5,187 nt of DNA, taken from NCBI GenBank assembly GCA_023136715.1, contig JAGLQT010000225.1, positions 1 to 5,187 on the forward strand. The letters run 5' to 3'. Source of the stretch: Gammaproteobacteria bacterium. Lineage in GTDB: Bacteria > Pseudomonadota > Gammaproteobacteria > SZUA-229. A model generated the notes under the pieces. That model had not been told where the DNA came from. It saw only the letters and a list, made by a program, of their open reading frames with translations, and searched no databases. A program made the position numbers and the translations under genes. Positions 1 to 5,187 of the stretch are shown piece by piece. Positions within the stretch are counted from its first letter, which is position 1, and the number at the start of each line of letters is the position of its first letter.

Positions 1-1079
1 AATCGGTGGCCTGGCTGGAACGCTTCCTCAAAGATTACAAAGGCACAGTGGTCGCCGTTACCCATGATCGCTACTTCCTCGATAATGTCGCTGGCTGGAT
101 TCTCGAACTGGATCGCGGCCACGGTATTCCATGGGAAGGTAATTACTCCTCCTGGCTGGAACAGAAAGATCAACGGCTATCCATGGAAGAAAATAAGGAA
201 GCTGGTCGCCAAAAAGCGATTAAAGCTGAGCTGGAATGGGTGCGCTCCAATCCCAAAGCACGTCAGGCAAAAAGCAAGGCACGTATGCAGCGCTTTGAAG
301 AACTGTCTTCGAGTGATTACCAGAAACGTAGCGAGACGAAATCACTGTACATTCCACCCGGTGACCGCCTCGGTGAAAAAGTCATTGTGGCTGATCACAT
401 CAGCAAAAAATACGACGATAAACTGCTCTACGAAGATCTGAGCTTCAACCTCCCACGTGGCGGTATCGTCGGCATTATTGGCGCTAATGGCGCGGGTAAA
501 ACCACCCTGTTCCGCATGCTAACGGGGGAAGAAACACCTGACAGTGGAACTTTTGAAGTCGGTGAATCAGTGAAAATTGGCTATGTCGATCAATCCCGAG
601 ATAGCCTGGACGACAGCAAAACTGTTTGGGGAGAAATCTCAGACGAACTCGACAACATCACCATCGGTAACTACACCGTACCATCACGTGGTTACGTCAG
701 TCGTTTTAACTTCAAAGGTGAAGCTCAGCAAAAATTTATTAAGGATTTATCGGGCGGTGAGCGTAACCGTGTGCATCTCGCCAAATTACTCAAGAGCGGT
801 GGCAATTTACTTCTGCTTGATGAGCCCACCAATGACCTTGATGTAGAAACCCTGCGTGCTTTGGAAGAAGCCATTCTCGACTTCCCCGGTTGCGTGGTTG
901 TGATCTCACATGACCGCTGGTTCCTCGACCGTATTGCGACACACATCCTGGCCTTTGAAGGTGACAGTAAAGCGGTCTGGTTTGAGGGTAACTATGCCGA
1001 TTATGAGGAAGACAGGAAACTAAGACTAGGTGAAGAAGCCATCAACCCTCACCGCATTAAATTTAAAAAACTGGCTTAG
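1..1079 (+). CDS. ettA: Energy-dependent translational throttle protein EttA (ABC-F ATPase), 5'-partial
   Basis: EttA is a cytoplasmic ABC-F protein that binds the ribosomal E site and, by family knowledge, gates entry into elongation according to ATP/ADP level. About 358 codons are visible. E. coli EttA has 555 residues, so roughly the first 200, including the first Walker A and signature motifs, lie upstream of the window. The GTG at 6 is an internal valine, not a start. The visible part begins just after the first Walker B region with the H-switch (THDRYFLDNV), then GIPWEGNYSSWLEQK and the basic helical linker that contacts P-site tRNA (about 150-330). The second ABC domain follows: Walker A GANGAGKTT (480-506), signature LSGGE (747-761), Walker B with LLLLDEPTNDLD (807-842) and H-switch SHDRWFLDR. 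The C-terminus HRIKFKKLA resembles the E. coli end. The linker and the absence of any membrane segment favour EttA over Uup or YheS. No frameshift is seen. Confidence 0.96.
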   Translation, partial: SVAWLERFLKDYKGTVVAVTHDRYFLDNVAGWILELDRGHGIPWEGNYSSWLEQKDQRLSMEENKEAGRQKAIKAELEWVRSNPKARQAKSKARMQRFEELSSSDYQKRSETKSLYIPPGDRLGEKVIVADHISKKYDDKLLYEDLSFNLPRGGIVGIIGANGAGKTTLFRMLTGEETPDSGTFEVGESVKIGYVDQSRDSLDDSKTVWGEISDELDNITIGNYTVPSRGYVSRFNFKGEAQQKFIKDLSGGERNRVHLAKLLKSGGNLLLLDEPTNDLDVETLRALEEAILDFPGCVVVISHDRWFLDRIATHILAFEGDSKAVWFEGNYADYEEDRKLRLGEEAINPHRIKFKKLA

Positions 1080-1124
1080 ATGTACAAATAAAACTTATTA
1101 AAATAGCAACTCAAACGCGGCTGC
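1080..1124. other. Short convergent intergenic gap without a recognisable terminator
   Basis: This 45-bp gap separates the stop codon of ettA from that of the minus-strand response-regulator gene. It is AT-rich apart from a small GC block. I found only a 4-bp AGCA/TGCT pairing with a 13-nt loop, and no strong hairpin followed by a T tract on either strand. Both transcripts may therefore read past it or end by another route. Confidence 0.5.
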
Positions 1125-2204
1125 TCATGACATCAACTTTTTCCTGACGTGCTCAATGTATGCTTCCATACATTTCACTAAAGCATCTTCATGGCTTGCA
1201 TTAACAAGATGGAAATCGCCATCAACAATATGAGTCATATCCGACCACAAATCAGCATCTTCATTTACATCCTTCTGAGGCTCTGTCTTACCCGGCTCAC
1301 TATAAGCAGCAATCTGATTACCCAATCTCATATTCTTGGCTTCTTTTAAAGCCAAATCGGCTTGCTTACATAAATCAACAAACGTCACTTTTTTATCGTA
1401 ACAATCGACCGATGAGTAACCGTAAGCCAGCTCCTTCTTCAACGCCTTACCACCAACTTCAAAAACCAGCTTCTTCAAACATTCACATAATCGCTCTACA
1501 GCAAGTTTAGTGTTGTTAGCATCTGCATATAACAATATTGCAAACCTGTTTTCACCAATACGCGTTGCAATATCTTTATCACGTAGCATACTGCTGATAC
1601 GTTTTACCAGTGAAACAATAATTTGTCGCACTGATTTACTATCAATTTCTTTCTTGATTTCCTCGATATTAGAAATTTCAATCTGCACCACAGAAAATTT
1701 TTCTTTTGATTCCTGTGAACTAACCAGAGCCTCACGCCCCATGTTCTGAAAGCCACTGGGCGTTACAAAGACTTGCTGGGAGCGATCCAGATGATCTGAT
1801 TCTCTTCTATGTGGACTTGAATTAGAACGAGCACGACTCAATAAATCCATCGCGTCAAAAGGCTTGCCAATAAAGTCAGTCGCACCAATATCAAAAACAG
1901 CACGTTTACCGGCAGGGGAATCAGACTGCCCCGTCACCATAATTACAGGCAATGAAGAAATTCGCGTTTCGTCTGACTCTCGAATTTTCAGTAGCAGTTG
2001 CATACCATTCATCACTGGCATCTGCAGATCAGAGAAAACAACCTTTATATTTTCATTTTCACTTATAACATTCCATGCTTCGCCACCATCTTTTGCAATA
2101 TGAACAATAAATTCCTCCTGCAACATTTTTTTTGCCGTCGCCAGAATTGTTGCCGAATCATCAACAACAAGAATCTCGTTTTTATTATCTCCCCTACCGT
2201 TCAT
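1125..2204 (-). CDS. Response regulator: receiver domain plus degenerate GGDEF domain (GENRF)
   Basis: This 359-residue soluble protein has three parts. Residues about 10-125 form a CheY-like receiver, with acidic pair D15/D16, phospho-acceptor D59 (SDLQMPVMNG), T91 and K114 (GKPF) all present, so it should accept phosphate from a histidine kinase such as CheA. After a polar linker, residues about 145-303 align with a GGDEF domain, but the active-site motif is GENRF (217-221) and the metal-binding DxD region reads IEISNIEEIK, so diguanylate cyclase activity is unlikely. The inhibitory-site RxxD motif is kept (R208, D211), five residues before G217. Residues about 306-359 form an acidic linker and a helical tail that I do not recognise. 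ATG 2204 is the only ATG available, because an in-frame TGA lies at 2220-2222. Its ribosome site is weak (GAGAAG, 3 nt away). It lies 84 bp after cheW and is probably cotranscribed with it. A WspR-like role is inference from context. Confidence 0.9.
   Translation of the reverse strand: MNGRGDNKNEILVVDDSATILATAKKMLQEEFIVHIAKDGGEAWNVISENENIKVVFSDLQMPVMNGMQLLLKIRESDETRISSLPVIMVTGQSDSPAGKRAVFDIGATDFIGKPFDAMDLLSRARSNSSPHRRESDHLDRSQQVFVTPSGFQNMGREALVSSQESKEKFSVVQIEISNIEEIKKEIDSKSVRQIIVSLVKRISSMLRDKDIATRIGENRFAILLYADANNTKLAVERLCECLKKLVFEVGGKALKKELAYGYSSVDCYDKKVTFVDLCKQADLALKEAKNMRLGNQIAAYSEPGKTEPQKDVNEDADLWSDMTHIVDGDFHLVNASHEDALVKCMEAYIEHVRKKLMS
1542..1583 (-). other. GGDEF-domain active-site region: RxxD kept, GGDEF changed to GENRF
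   Basis: Codons 208-221 of the response regulator read R-D-K-D, five residues, then G-E-N-R-F. The first block matches the c-di-GMP inhibitory-site motif RxxD and its standard spacing to GGDEF. In the second block the second Gly, the metal/catalytic Asp and the Glu are replaced by Glu, Asn and Arg. That pattern is typical of GGDEF domains used as c-di-GMP receptors rather than cyclases. Confidence 0.8.
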
Positions 2205-2288
2205 AAACTTCTCATCAAATCATTTTCCAGAACATAATACAGCCCGTTTATTCACGAGTTATTATCTTACCGTCATTACTTACAACTA
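2205..2288 (-). other. cheW to response-regulator intercistronic spacer
   Basis: This 84-nt AT-rich spacer lies between the cheW stop and the next start codon. I see no convincing promoter (TATTAT and GATAAT hexamers occur, but without a well-spaced -35), no hairpin with a T tract, and no small ORF. Its 10 bp next to cheW are repeated on the other side of that gene. Confidence 0.45.
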
Positions 2289-2789
2289 TTACTGAATATC
2301 CTCAAGCACACCAACATTAATCAGCTCATCAACATCCAGTAAAATAATCATTTCATCATTAATAGTTGCCAGACCTTTGATAAACTCCATACTTACGCTA
2401 CCACCTACTTCGGGTGCAGAATTAATATTCTCAGCTGTAATGTTATAAACATCTGAAACAGCATCGACCACCATACCAATAGTCCGCTCGCCTTTGTCAT
2501 GCTGCACCTTTACTACGACGGTAACCGTTTCTGGAGTAAAATCAGCATTCTCCAGATTGAAACGCTTTCTCAAATCGAAAATGGGCACAACTACACCACG
2601 AAGATTAACCACGCCCAGCACGAAATCTGGTGCATTAGGAATTGGAGTCGCACTATCCCAGCCACGTATTTCCTGAACACGAAGAATATCAACGCCATAT
2701 TCTTCATCTGCCAACATAAATGTTAAATACTGGTCTGTGCCTGCCTCCATCTCTATGGAAGTGCTATTCACATCAATCGCTGTATTCAT
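2289..2789 (-). CDS. cheW: Chemotaxis coupling protein CheW
   Basis: This is a cytoplasmic adaptor that links chemoreceptors to the P5 domain of the CheA kinase in signalling arrays. Its 166 residues match the usual CheW length (E. coli 167). After a short polar N-terminus, QYLTFMLADEEYGVDILRVQEIRG (20-43) starts the first SH3-like lobe. The family hallmark NLRGVVVPIFDLRKRF (62-77) follows, with R64 matching the receptor-contacting Arg of E. coli CheW. The second lobe then runs through VVDAVSDVYNI and IKGLATINDEMIILLDVDELI near the end. There is no receiver or kinase domain, so it is CheW rather than CheV or CheA. ATG 2789 has a good ribosome site, AGGAG, 7 nt upstream. It lies 69 bp after the receptor gene and 84 bp before the response regulator, so it probably serves that receptor. 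No CheA is encoded in the window. Confidence 0.96.
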   Translation of the reverse strand: MNTAIDVNSTSIEMEAGTDQYLTFMLADEEYGVDILRVQEIRGWDSATPIPNAPDFVLGVVNLRGVVVPIFDLRKRFNLENADFTPETVTVVVKVQHDKGERTIGMVVDAVSDVYNITAENINSAPEVGGSVSMEFIKGLATINDEMIILLDVDELINVGVLEDIQ

Positions 2790-2796
2790 AACTCTT

Positions 2797-2803
2797 CTCC
2801 TCT
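2797..2803 (-). promoter_or_regulatory. Ribosome binding site of cheW
   Basis: The minus strand reads AGAGGAG; its AGGAG core ends 7 nt before the ATG at 2789. This is a near-ideal Shine-Dalgarno site and supports the chosen cheW start. Confidence 0.8.
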
Positions 2804-2823
2804 ACACACTTACAACTTTTTAA

Positions 2824-2846
2824 TAGATCTGGCCATGCCAGGTCCA
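2824..2846 (-). other. Intercistronic stem-loop after the chemoreceptor gene
   Basis: Read on the minus strand, a 10-position stem with a 3-nt ATG loop forms 12 nt after the receptor stop codon. It has one C-A mismatch and one G-U pair, and the inner five pairs, CTGGC/GCCAG, are perfect. The sequence after it is CTATTAAAAAG-like rather than a T run, so it is not a classic intrinsic terminator. It could protect the 3' end of the receptor message or set the level of cheW relative to the receptor. Structure is seen; function is inferred. Confidence 0.5.
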
Positions 2847-2858
2847 ATGCTTTCTGAA

Positions 2859-4970
2859 CTAAAAATCCTGCCACTCATCATCATCATTTTTATGAGGCAA
2901 ACTTACTTTCTTCTCTGATTCACTTACGTCTAGCGCTGAAAGCTTTGGTGCCGCAGCGTGTGATGTTGTTTGCTTTGCAACTTGAGTAACACCAGTATGT
3001 TTTACATAATCACTCTCATTCAATTTGAAGAAGGACACTAGCGCATCCAGTTCCTGTGCCTGCGCACCCATAGCCTCACTCGCTGCAGCAGCTTCTTCAA
3101 CCAAAGAAGCATTTTGTTGTGTCATCTCATCCATTTGTAGCAAAGCTTTATTGACCTGATTAATACCATCAGATTGTTCCTTACTGGCAGCAGCAATCTC
3201 GGCGACAATATCGCTAACCTTTTTCACAGAATCAACAATTTCGGATAAGGCGCCACCTGACTCACTGACTAATCTTGAGCCATTCTCCACCTTGCCTACA
3301 GTATTATGAATCAGGTCCTTAATCTCTTTAGCTGCTGTAGCACTACGTCCAGCCAGATTTCTTACTTCACTCGCCACCACAGCAAAACCACGACCCTGCT
3401 CTCCCGCACGTGCCGCCTCAACGGCAGCATTCAAAGCTAGCAAGTTGGTCTGAAAAGCAATTTCGTCAATGACGCTAATAATGTCTGCAATATGCTTGCT
3501 GGCATCATTAATTTCACTCATAGCAGTCACAGCCTCACCCACAACCTGACCACCCAGATCAGCTTGCTCTCGAGCTGCAATGGCTAATTGATTAGCATGC
3601 TGTGCATTTTCGGAGTTTTGATTCACCGTGCCGGTCATCTCTTCCATACTGGAGGCGACTTCTTCAAGACTGGATGCCTGCTCCTGAGTACGCTGGCTTA
3701 AATTGGCATTGCCCTGGGATACCTGCTCGGAGGCTATACTCACTTCGCTGGCACCCGATTTAATGCCACTGATAATTTCCAGTAATTTTTGAACTGTCTG
3801 TCCAATCGCACCATAAACTCCACCAGCACCCTTATCCAGTTTCATGTCCAGATCACCGTTGGCCAATGACTCAGAGATCAACACCAAATCAGCAGGGTCA
3901 CTACCCAGTTGCTTATTCACACTACGCAGAATCAAGAAACCCATAATTATTGAGATGATTACAGCAACGAGACCAACTACAAGCATCATACTATTCGAGA
4001 TATTGATGACAGAGGCAATATTGCCCATCTCTGCCTCAACAGTTTGGTCACCCAGCGCCTCGGTTTCCTCAAGCACCGCCAACATTAATGCAGAAATATT
4101 CTCATATTCTTTGCGTGTATCATGATAGACATTGAATGCTTCAATGGCTTCAAAAAAATCAGTATTATGCGTTGCAATCCCTTGCATTAAAGCGCTGCTG
4201 TAACTTTGTCCAGCGTATTTCCCATTGGGCACATTGGTATTTTTAAAGGTTCTATGAGCAATTACCCCCTGAATCTCCTCATCCAGCATCTCATTGCTTT
4301 CCTTAATAGCCATCATTGATCCTTGAAGATCGACAAAGCCCAACATACGACGGTAGAAATACATCGCCTTTAACATACCAATCTGGGACATCATGGCACC
4401 ATCTGCAGCGGTCCATGCCTGATCCAGTCCTGTATTCCAACTGATTTTCTTATTCGGGGTATTCGCCATTTTTTCAAATATGCCATCGCCTATATCCTCG
4501 GCCTGTGTCATCAATATTTGAAAATCAAAGAAATTGTCTTCCAGGCGGTTATCTATAGCCTGAAAAACTTTAAAGTGCTCGAATGCTCTTTCAGCCACAT
4601 CTTTGTATGCTTTTTCAGCATTTTCGGCCTGTGTGATATTTGCTTCACTCAGCAAACCACTACCTTTCATTCTCAACAATGCCTTATGTGCTCTATCCGA
4701 ATCCGCCTTGATCTCTTCGGCAACTTTGTCAACGTCAGCAAAACCAGAAAAAACCTTTCCAATCAACAGCATTTCAGCTTCTGTTGCAATTGAACCTTCC
4801 ATAGCTCCATCTGCTGCATCCCAGGCAGGCCCGGTTACATATTCCAGTGAATCACTTAAACGTGTCACACCGTAATACCCAGTTAAGCCGCTAATTAGAA
4901 CCAGCGCAGTCAATACTATAAATGCAGCACCAATCTTGGATGACATTTTCATATTCATATTCAGATTCAT
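2859..4970 (-). CDS. Methyl-accepting chemotaxis protein with large periplasmic sensor and C-terminal pentapeptide
   Basis: This is an inner-membrane chemoreceptor of 703 residues from ATG 4970. TM1 is about 13-36 and TM2 about 327-349. Between them lies a roughly 290-residue predicted periplasmic helical region containing two related blocks (49-88 and 185-223, both with AWxAADGAM). A HAMP domain (about 350-403) follows, then the cytoplasmic signalling hairpin with the universal tip IDEIAFQTNLLALNAAVEAA (501-520). Likely methylation pairs are E436/E437, E443/E444 and E625/E626. A flexible tail of about 50 residues ends in EWQDF, matching the xWxxF tether for CheR/CheB. The signalling domain resembles the E. 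coli class. A longer reading frame begins at ATG 5012, but that start lacks a ribosome site and would add a Cys/Arg/Lys-rich stretch before TM1. AGGAGG sits 6 nt before ATG 4970 and 3 nt before ATG 4973. The ligand is unknown. Confidence 0.95.
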   Translation of the reverse strand: MNLNMNMKMSSKIGAAFIVLTALVLISGLTGYYGVTRLSDSLEYVTGPAWDAADGAMEGSIATEAEMLLIGKVFSGFADVDKVAEEIKADSDRAHKALLRMKGSGLLSEANITQAENAEKAYKDVAERAFEHFKVFQAIDNRLEDNFFDFQILMTQAEDIGDGIFEKMANTPNKKISWNTGLDQAWTAADGAMMSQIGMLKAMYFYRRMLGFVDLQGSMMAIKESNEMLDEEIQGVIAHRTFKNTNVPNGKYAGQSYSSALMQGIATHNTDFFEAIEAFNVYHDTRKEYENISALMLAVLEETEALGDQTVEAEMGNIASVINISNSMMLVVGLVAVIISIIMGFLILRSVNKQLGSDPADLVLISESLANGDLDMKLDKGAGGVYGAIGQTVQKLLEIISGIKSGASEVSIASEQVSQGNANLSQRTQEQASSLEEVASSMEEMTGTVNQNSENAQHANQLAIAAREQADLGGQVVGEAVTAMSEINDASKHIADIISVIDEIAFQTNLLALNAAVEAARAGEQGRGFAVVASEVRNLAGRSATAAKEIKDLIHNTVGKVENGSRLVSESGGALSEIVDSVKKVSDIVAEIAAASKEQSDGINQVNKALLQMDEMTQQNASLVEEAAAASEAMGAQAQELDALVSFFKLNESDYVKHTGVTQVAKQTTSHAAAPKLSALDVSESEKKVSLPHKNDDDEWQDF
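2862..2876 (-). other. C-terminal EWQDF pentapeptide (CheR/CheB tether)
   Basis: The last five receptor codons encode EWQDF, matching the x-W-x-x-F consensus known from NWETF in E. coli Tsr and Tar. A polar linker of about 45 residues separates it from the signalling domain, as expected for a tether that recruits adaptation enzymes. Confidence 0.7.
4302..4418 (-). repeat. Sensor-domain block, copy 2 (AWTAADGAM...GFVDL...IK)
   Basis: This block encodes receptor residues 185-223. It shares with copy 1 the nonamer AWxAADGAM, a GFxD[VL] about 26 residues later, and IK 11 residues after that Gly. The likeness is at protein level; the DNA has diverged. The two copies start 136 residues apart, which suggests two tandem helical modules. 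Confidence 0.6.
4707..4826 (-). repeat. Sensor-domain block, copy 1 (AWDAADGAM...GFADV...IK)
   Basis: This block encodes receptor residues 49-88, shortly after TM1. It has the same spaced motifs as copy 2, with a one-residue length difference between the AW and GF motifs. Its place just outside the membrane suggests the first helix of a helical-bundle sensor. Confidence 0.6.
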
Positions 4971-4976
4971 CATTTT

Positions 4977-4982
4977 CCTCCT
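4977..4982 (-). promoter_or_regulatory. Ribosome binding site of the chemoreceptor gene
   Basis: The minus strand reads a full-consensus AGGAGG. It lies 6 nt before ATG 4970 and 3 nt before the adjacent ATG 4973. This decides against the longer start at 5012, which has no Shine-Dalgarno sequence at a useful distance. Confidence 0.85.
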
Positions 4983-5034
4983 GCTCTTTCGGAATAAAAA
5001 GGTACAAAGCATTCAATAATGATAATGCCTGGAG

Positions 5035-5040
5035 CCTCCT
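5035..5040 (-). promoter_or_regulatory. Orphan AGGAGG in the receptor leader
   Basis: A second full-consensus AGGAGG lies 58 nt upstream of the one used by the receptor. No ATG, GTG or TTG lies 4-12 nt downstream; the nearest ATG (5012) is 22 nt away. It overlaps the end of the neighbouring inverted repeat and could itself pair as GGAG-G-CTCC. Confidence 0.35.
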
Positions 5041-5065
5041 CAATAATTAAAATTTTAAGATTGAG
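5039..5065. repeat. AT-rich inverted repeat in the receptor leader
   Basis: On the plus strand the arms CTCAAT and ATTGAG flank a perfect 12-bp palindrome, TTAAAATTTTAA, with two and one unpaired bases between. TTTTT follows at 5066-5070. On the minus strand the element sits in the putative 5' leader and overlaps AGGAGG by two bases. It could be an operator for a dimeric regulator, a leader RNA hairpin, or a terminator for plus-strand (antisense) transcripts. The symmetry is seen; the role is not. Confidence 0.55.
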
Positions 5066-5070
5066 TTTTT

Positions 5071-5187
5071 ATCATCTTATTCATATCACACTATTTATCA
5101 TGACATCATTACCAGCCCACACAATCAATCATCATTTAGATTGTAATATAAAGACCGATTTACACCCGTTTTACGGTTAAATAAAAA
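5071..5187. other. AT-rich upstream region, presumed to hold the operon promoter
   Basis: No ORF of note, RNA gene or terminator is recognisable here. The promoter of the receptor operon is expected in this stretch by position. A TACAAT hexamer and several GATAA-like boxes occur on the minus strand, but none has a well-spaced -35 element. Sigma-28-like pairs are present with wrong spacing. I could not assign a promoter. Confidence 0.3.

Noticed and set aside
725..946. Minus-strand frame of 73 codons within ettA
   Set aside because: It is a shadow of the second ABC domain, where signature, Walker B and H-switch motifs are all on the plus strand.
1100..1124. Terminator hairpin AGCA...TGCT between the convergent genes
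   Set aside because: There are only four pairs with a 13-nt loop and mismatched interior, and no adequate T tract follows on the plus strand.
2189..2195. Strong AGGGGAG inside the first codons of the response-regulator gene as an alternative ribosome site
   Set aside because: No ATG, GTG or TTG follows in frame at a useful distance before the conserved receiver strand begins, so it cannot decide a start.
1125..2204. Active diguanylate cyclase of the WspR/PleD type
   Set aside because: The catalytic motif is GENRF and the metal-binding acidic residues are not conserved, so cyclase activity is not supported.
3844..4125. Plus-strand open frame of 93 codons inside the receptor gene
   Set aside because: It is antisense to the TM2/HAMP coding region, has no recognisable domain, and the minus-strand frame is unmistakably a chemoreceptor.
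4518..4875. Two overlapping plus-strand frames of about 90 codons
   Set aside because: Both lie antisense to the sensor domain, and their compositions look like shadow translation.
4971..5012. Longer receptor start at ATG 5012
   Set aside because: It has no ribosome site at a usable distance, and the added residues (MLCTFLFRKSRRK) do not look like a receptor N-terminus, whereas AGGAGG fits ATG 4970 or 4973.
5069..5138. Sigma-28 (FliA)-like promoters on the minus strand: TAAA (5094-5097) with GATGATAA (5069-5076), and TAAA (5135-5138) with GCTGGTAA (5109-5116)
   Set aside because: Each -10 box matches six of eight bases, but the spacers are 17 and 18 bp instead of about 15, so neither is convincing in such AT-rich DNA.
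5161..5187. CCGT-TTT-ACGG hairpin near the right edge as a terminator of an upstream gene
   Set aside because: The stem is only four pairs and is followed by TTAAATAAAAA on the plus strand, with no T run after it on the minus strand.

Overview
The window reads as chromosomal DNA of a gammaproteobacterium. The ettA product matches the Escherichia coli family closely along its visible length. The chemoreceptor has an E. coli-like signalling domain and ends in a CheR-tethering pentapeptide. The genus cannot be told from this sequence.

Layout: positions 1-1079 (+) hold the 3' two thirds of ettA, an ABC-F translation factor whose start lies outside the window. After a 45-bp gap, the rest is a three-gene cluster on the minus strand, convergent with ettA. 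In transcription order it is: a methyl-accepting chemotaxis protein (about 4970 to 2859), cheW (2789-2289), and a response regulator with a receiver domain, a degenerate GGDEF domain and a C-terminal tail (2204-1125). The gaps of 69 and 84 bp and the shared direction suggest an operon. Positions 4974-5187 are an AT-rich leader that holds a notable inverted repeat and two AGGAGG sequences.

How the genes fit together: the receptor would sense a signal through a large, apparently duplicated periplasmic helical region. CheW would couple it to a CheA kinase, which is not encoded here. The receiver protein, with its conserved phospho-acceptor Asp59, would be a plausible output. The order receptor-CheW-REC/GGDEF recalls the Wsp surface-sensing system. 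However, the catalytic motif here is GENRF rather than GGDEF, while the RxxD inhibitory-site motif is kept in exactly the right place. The protein is therefore more likely a c-di-GMP-responsive or protein-protein output than a cyclase. This triad is the most interesting content of the window. ettA is a housekeeping neighbour with no evident functional link.
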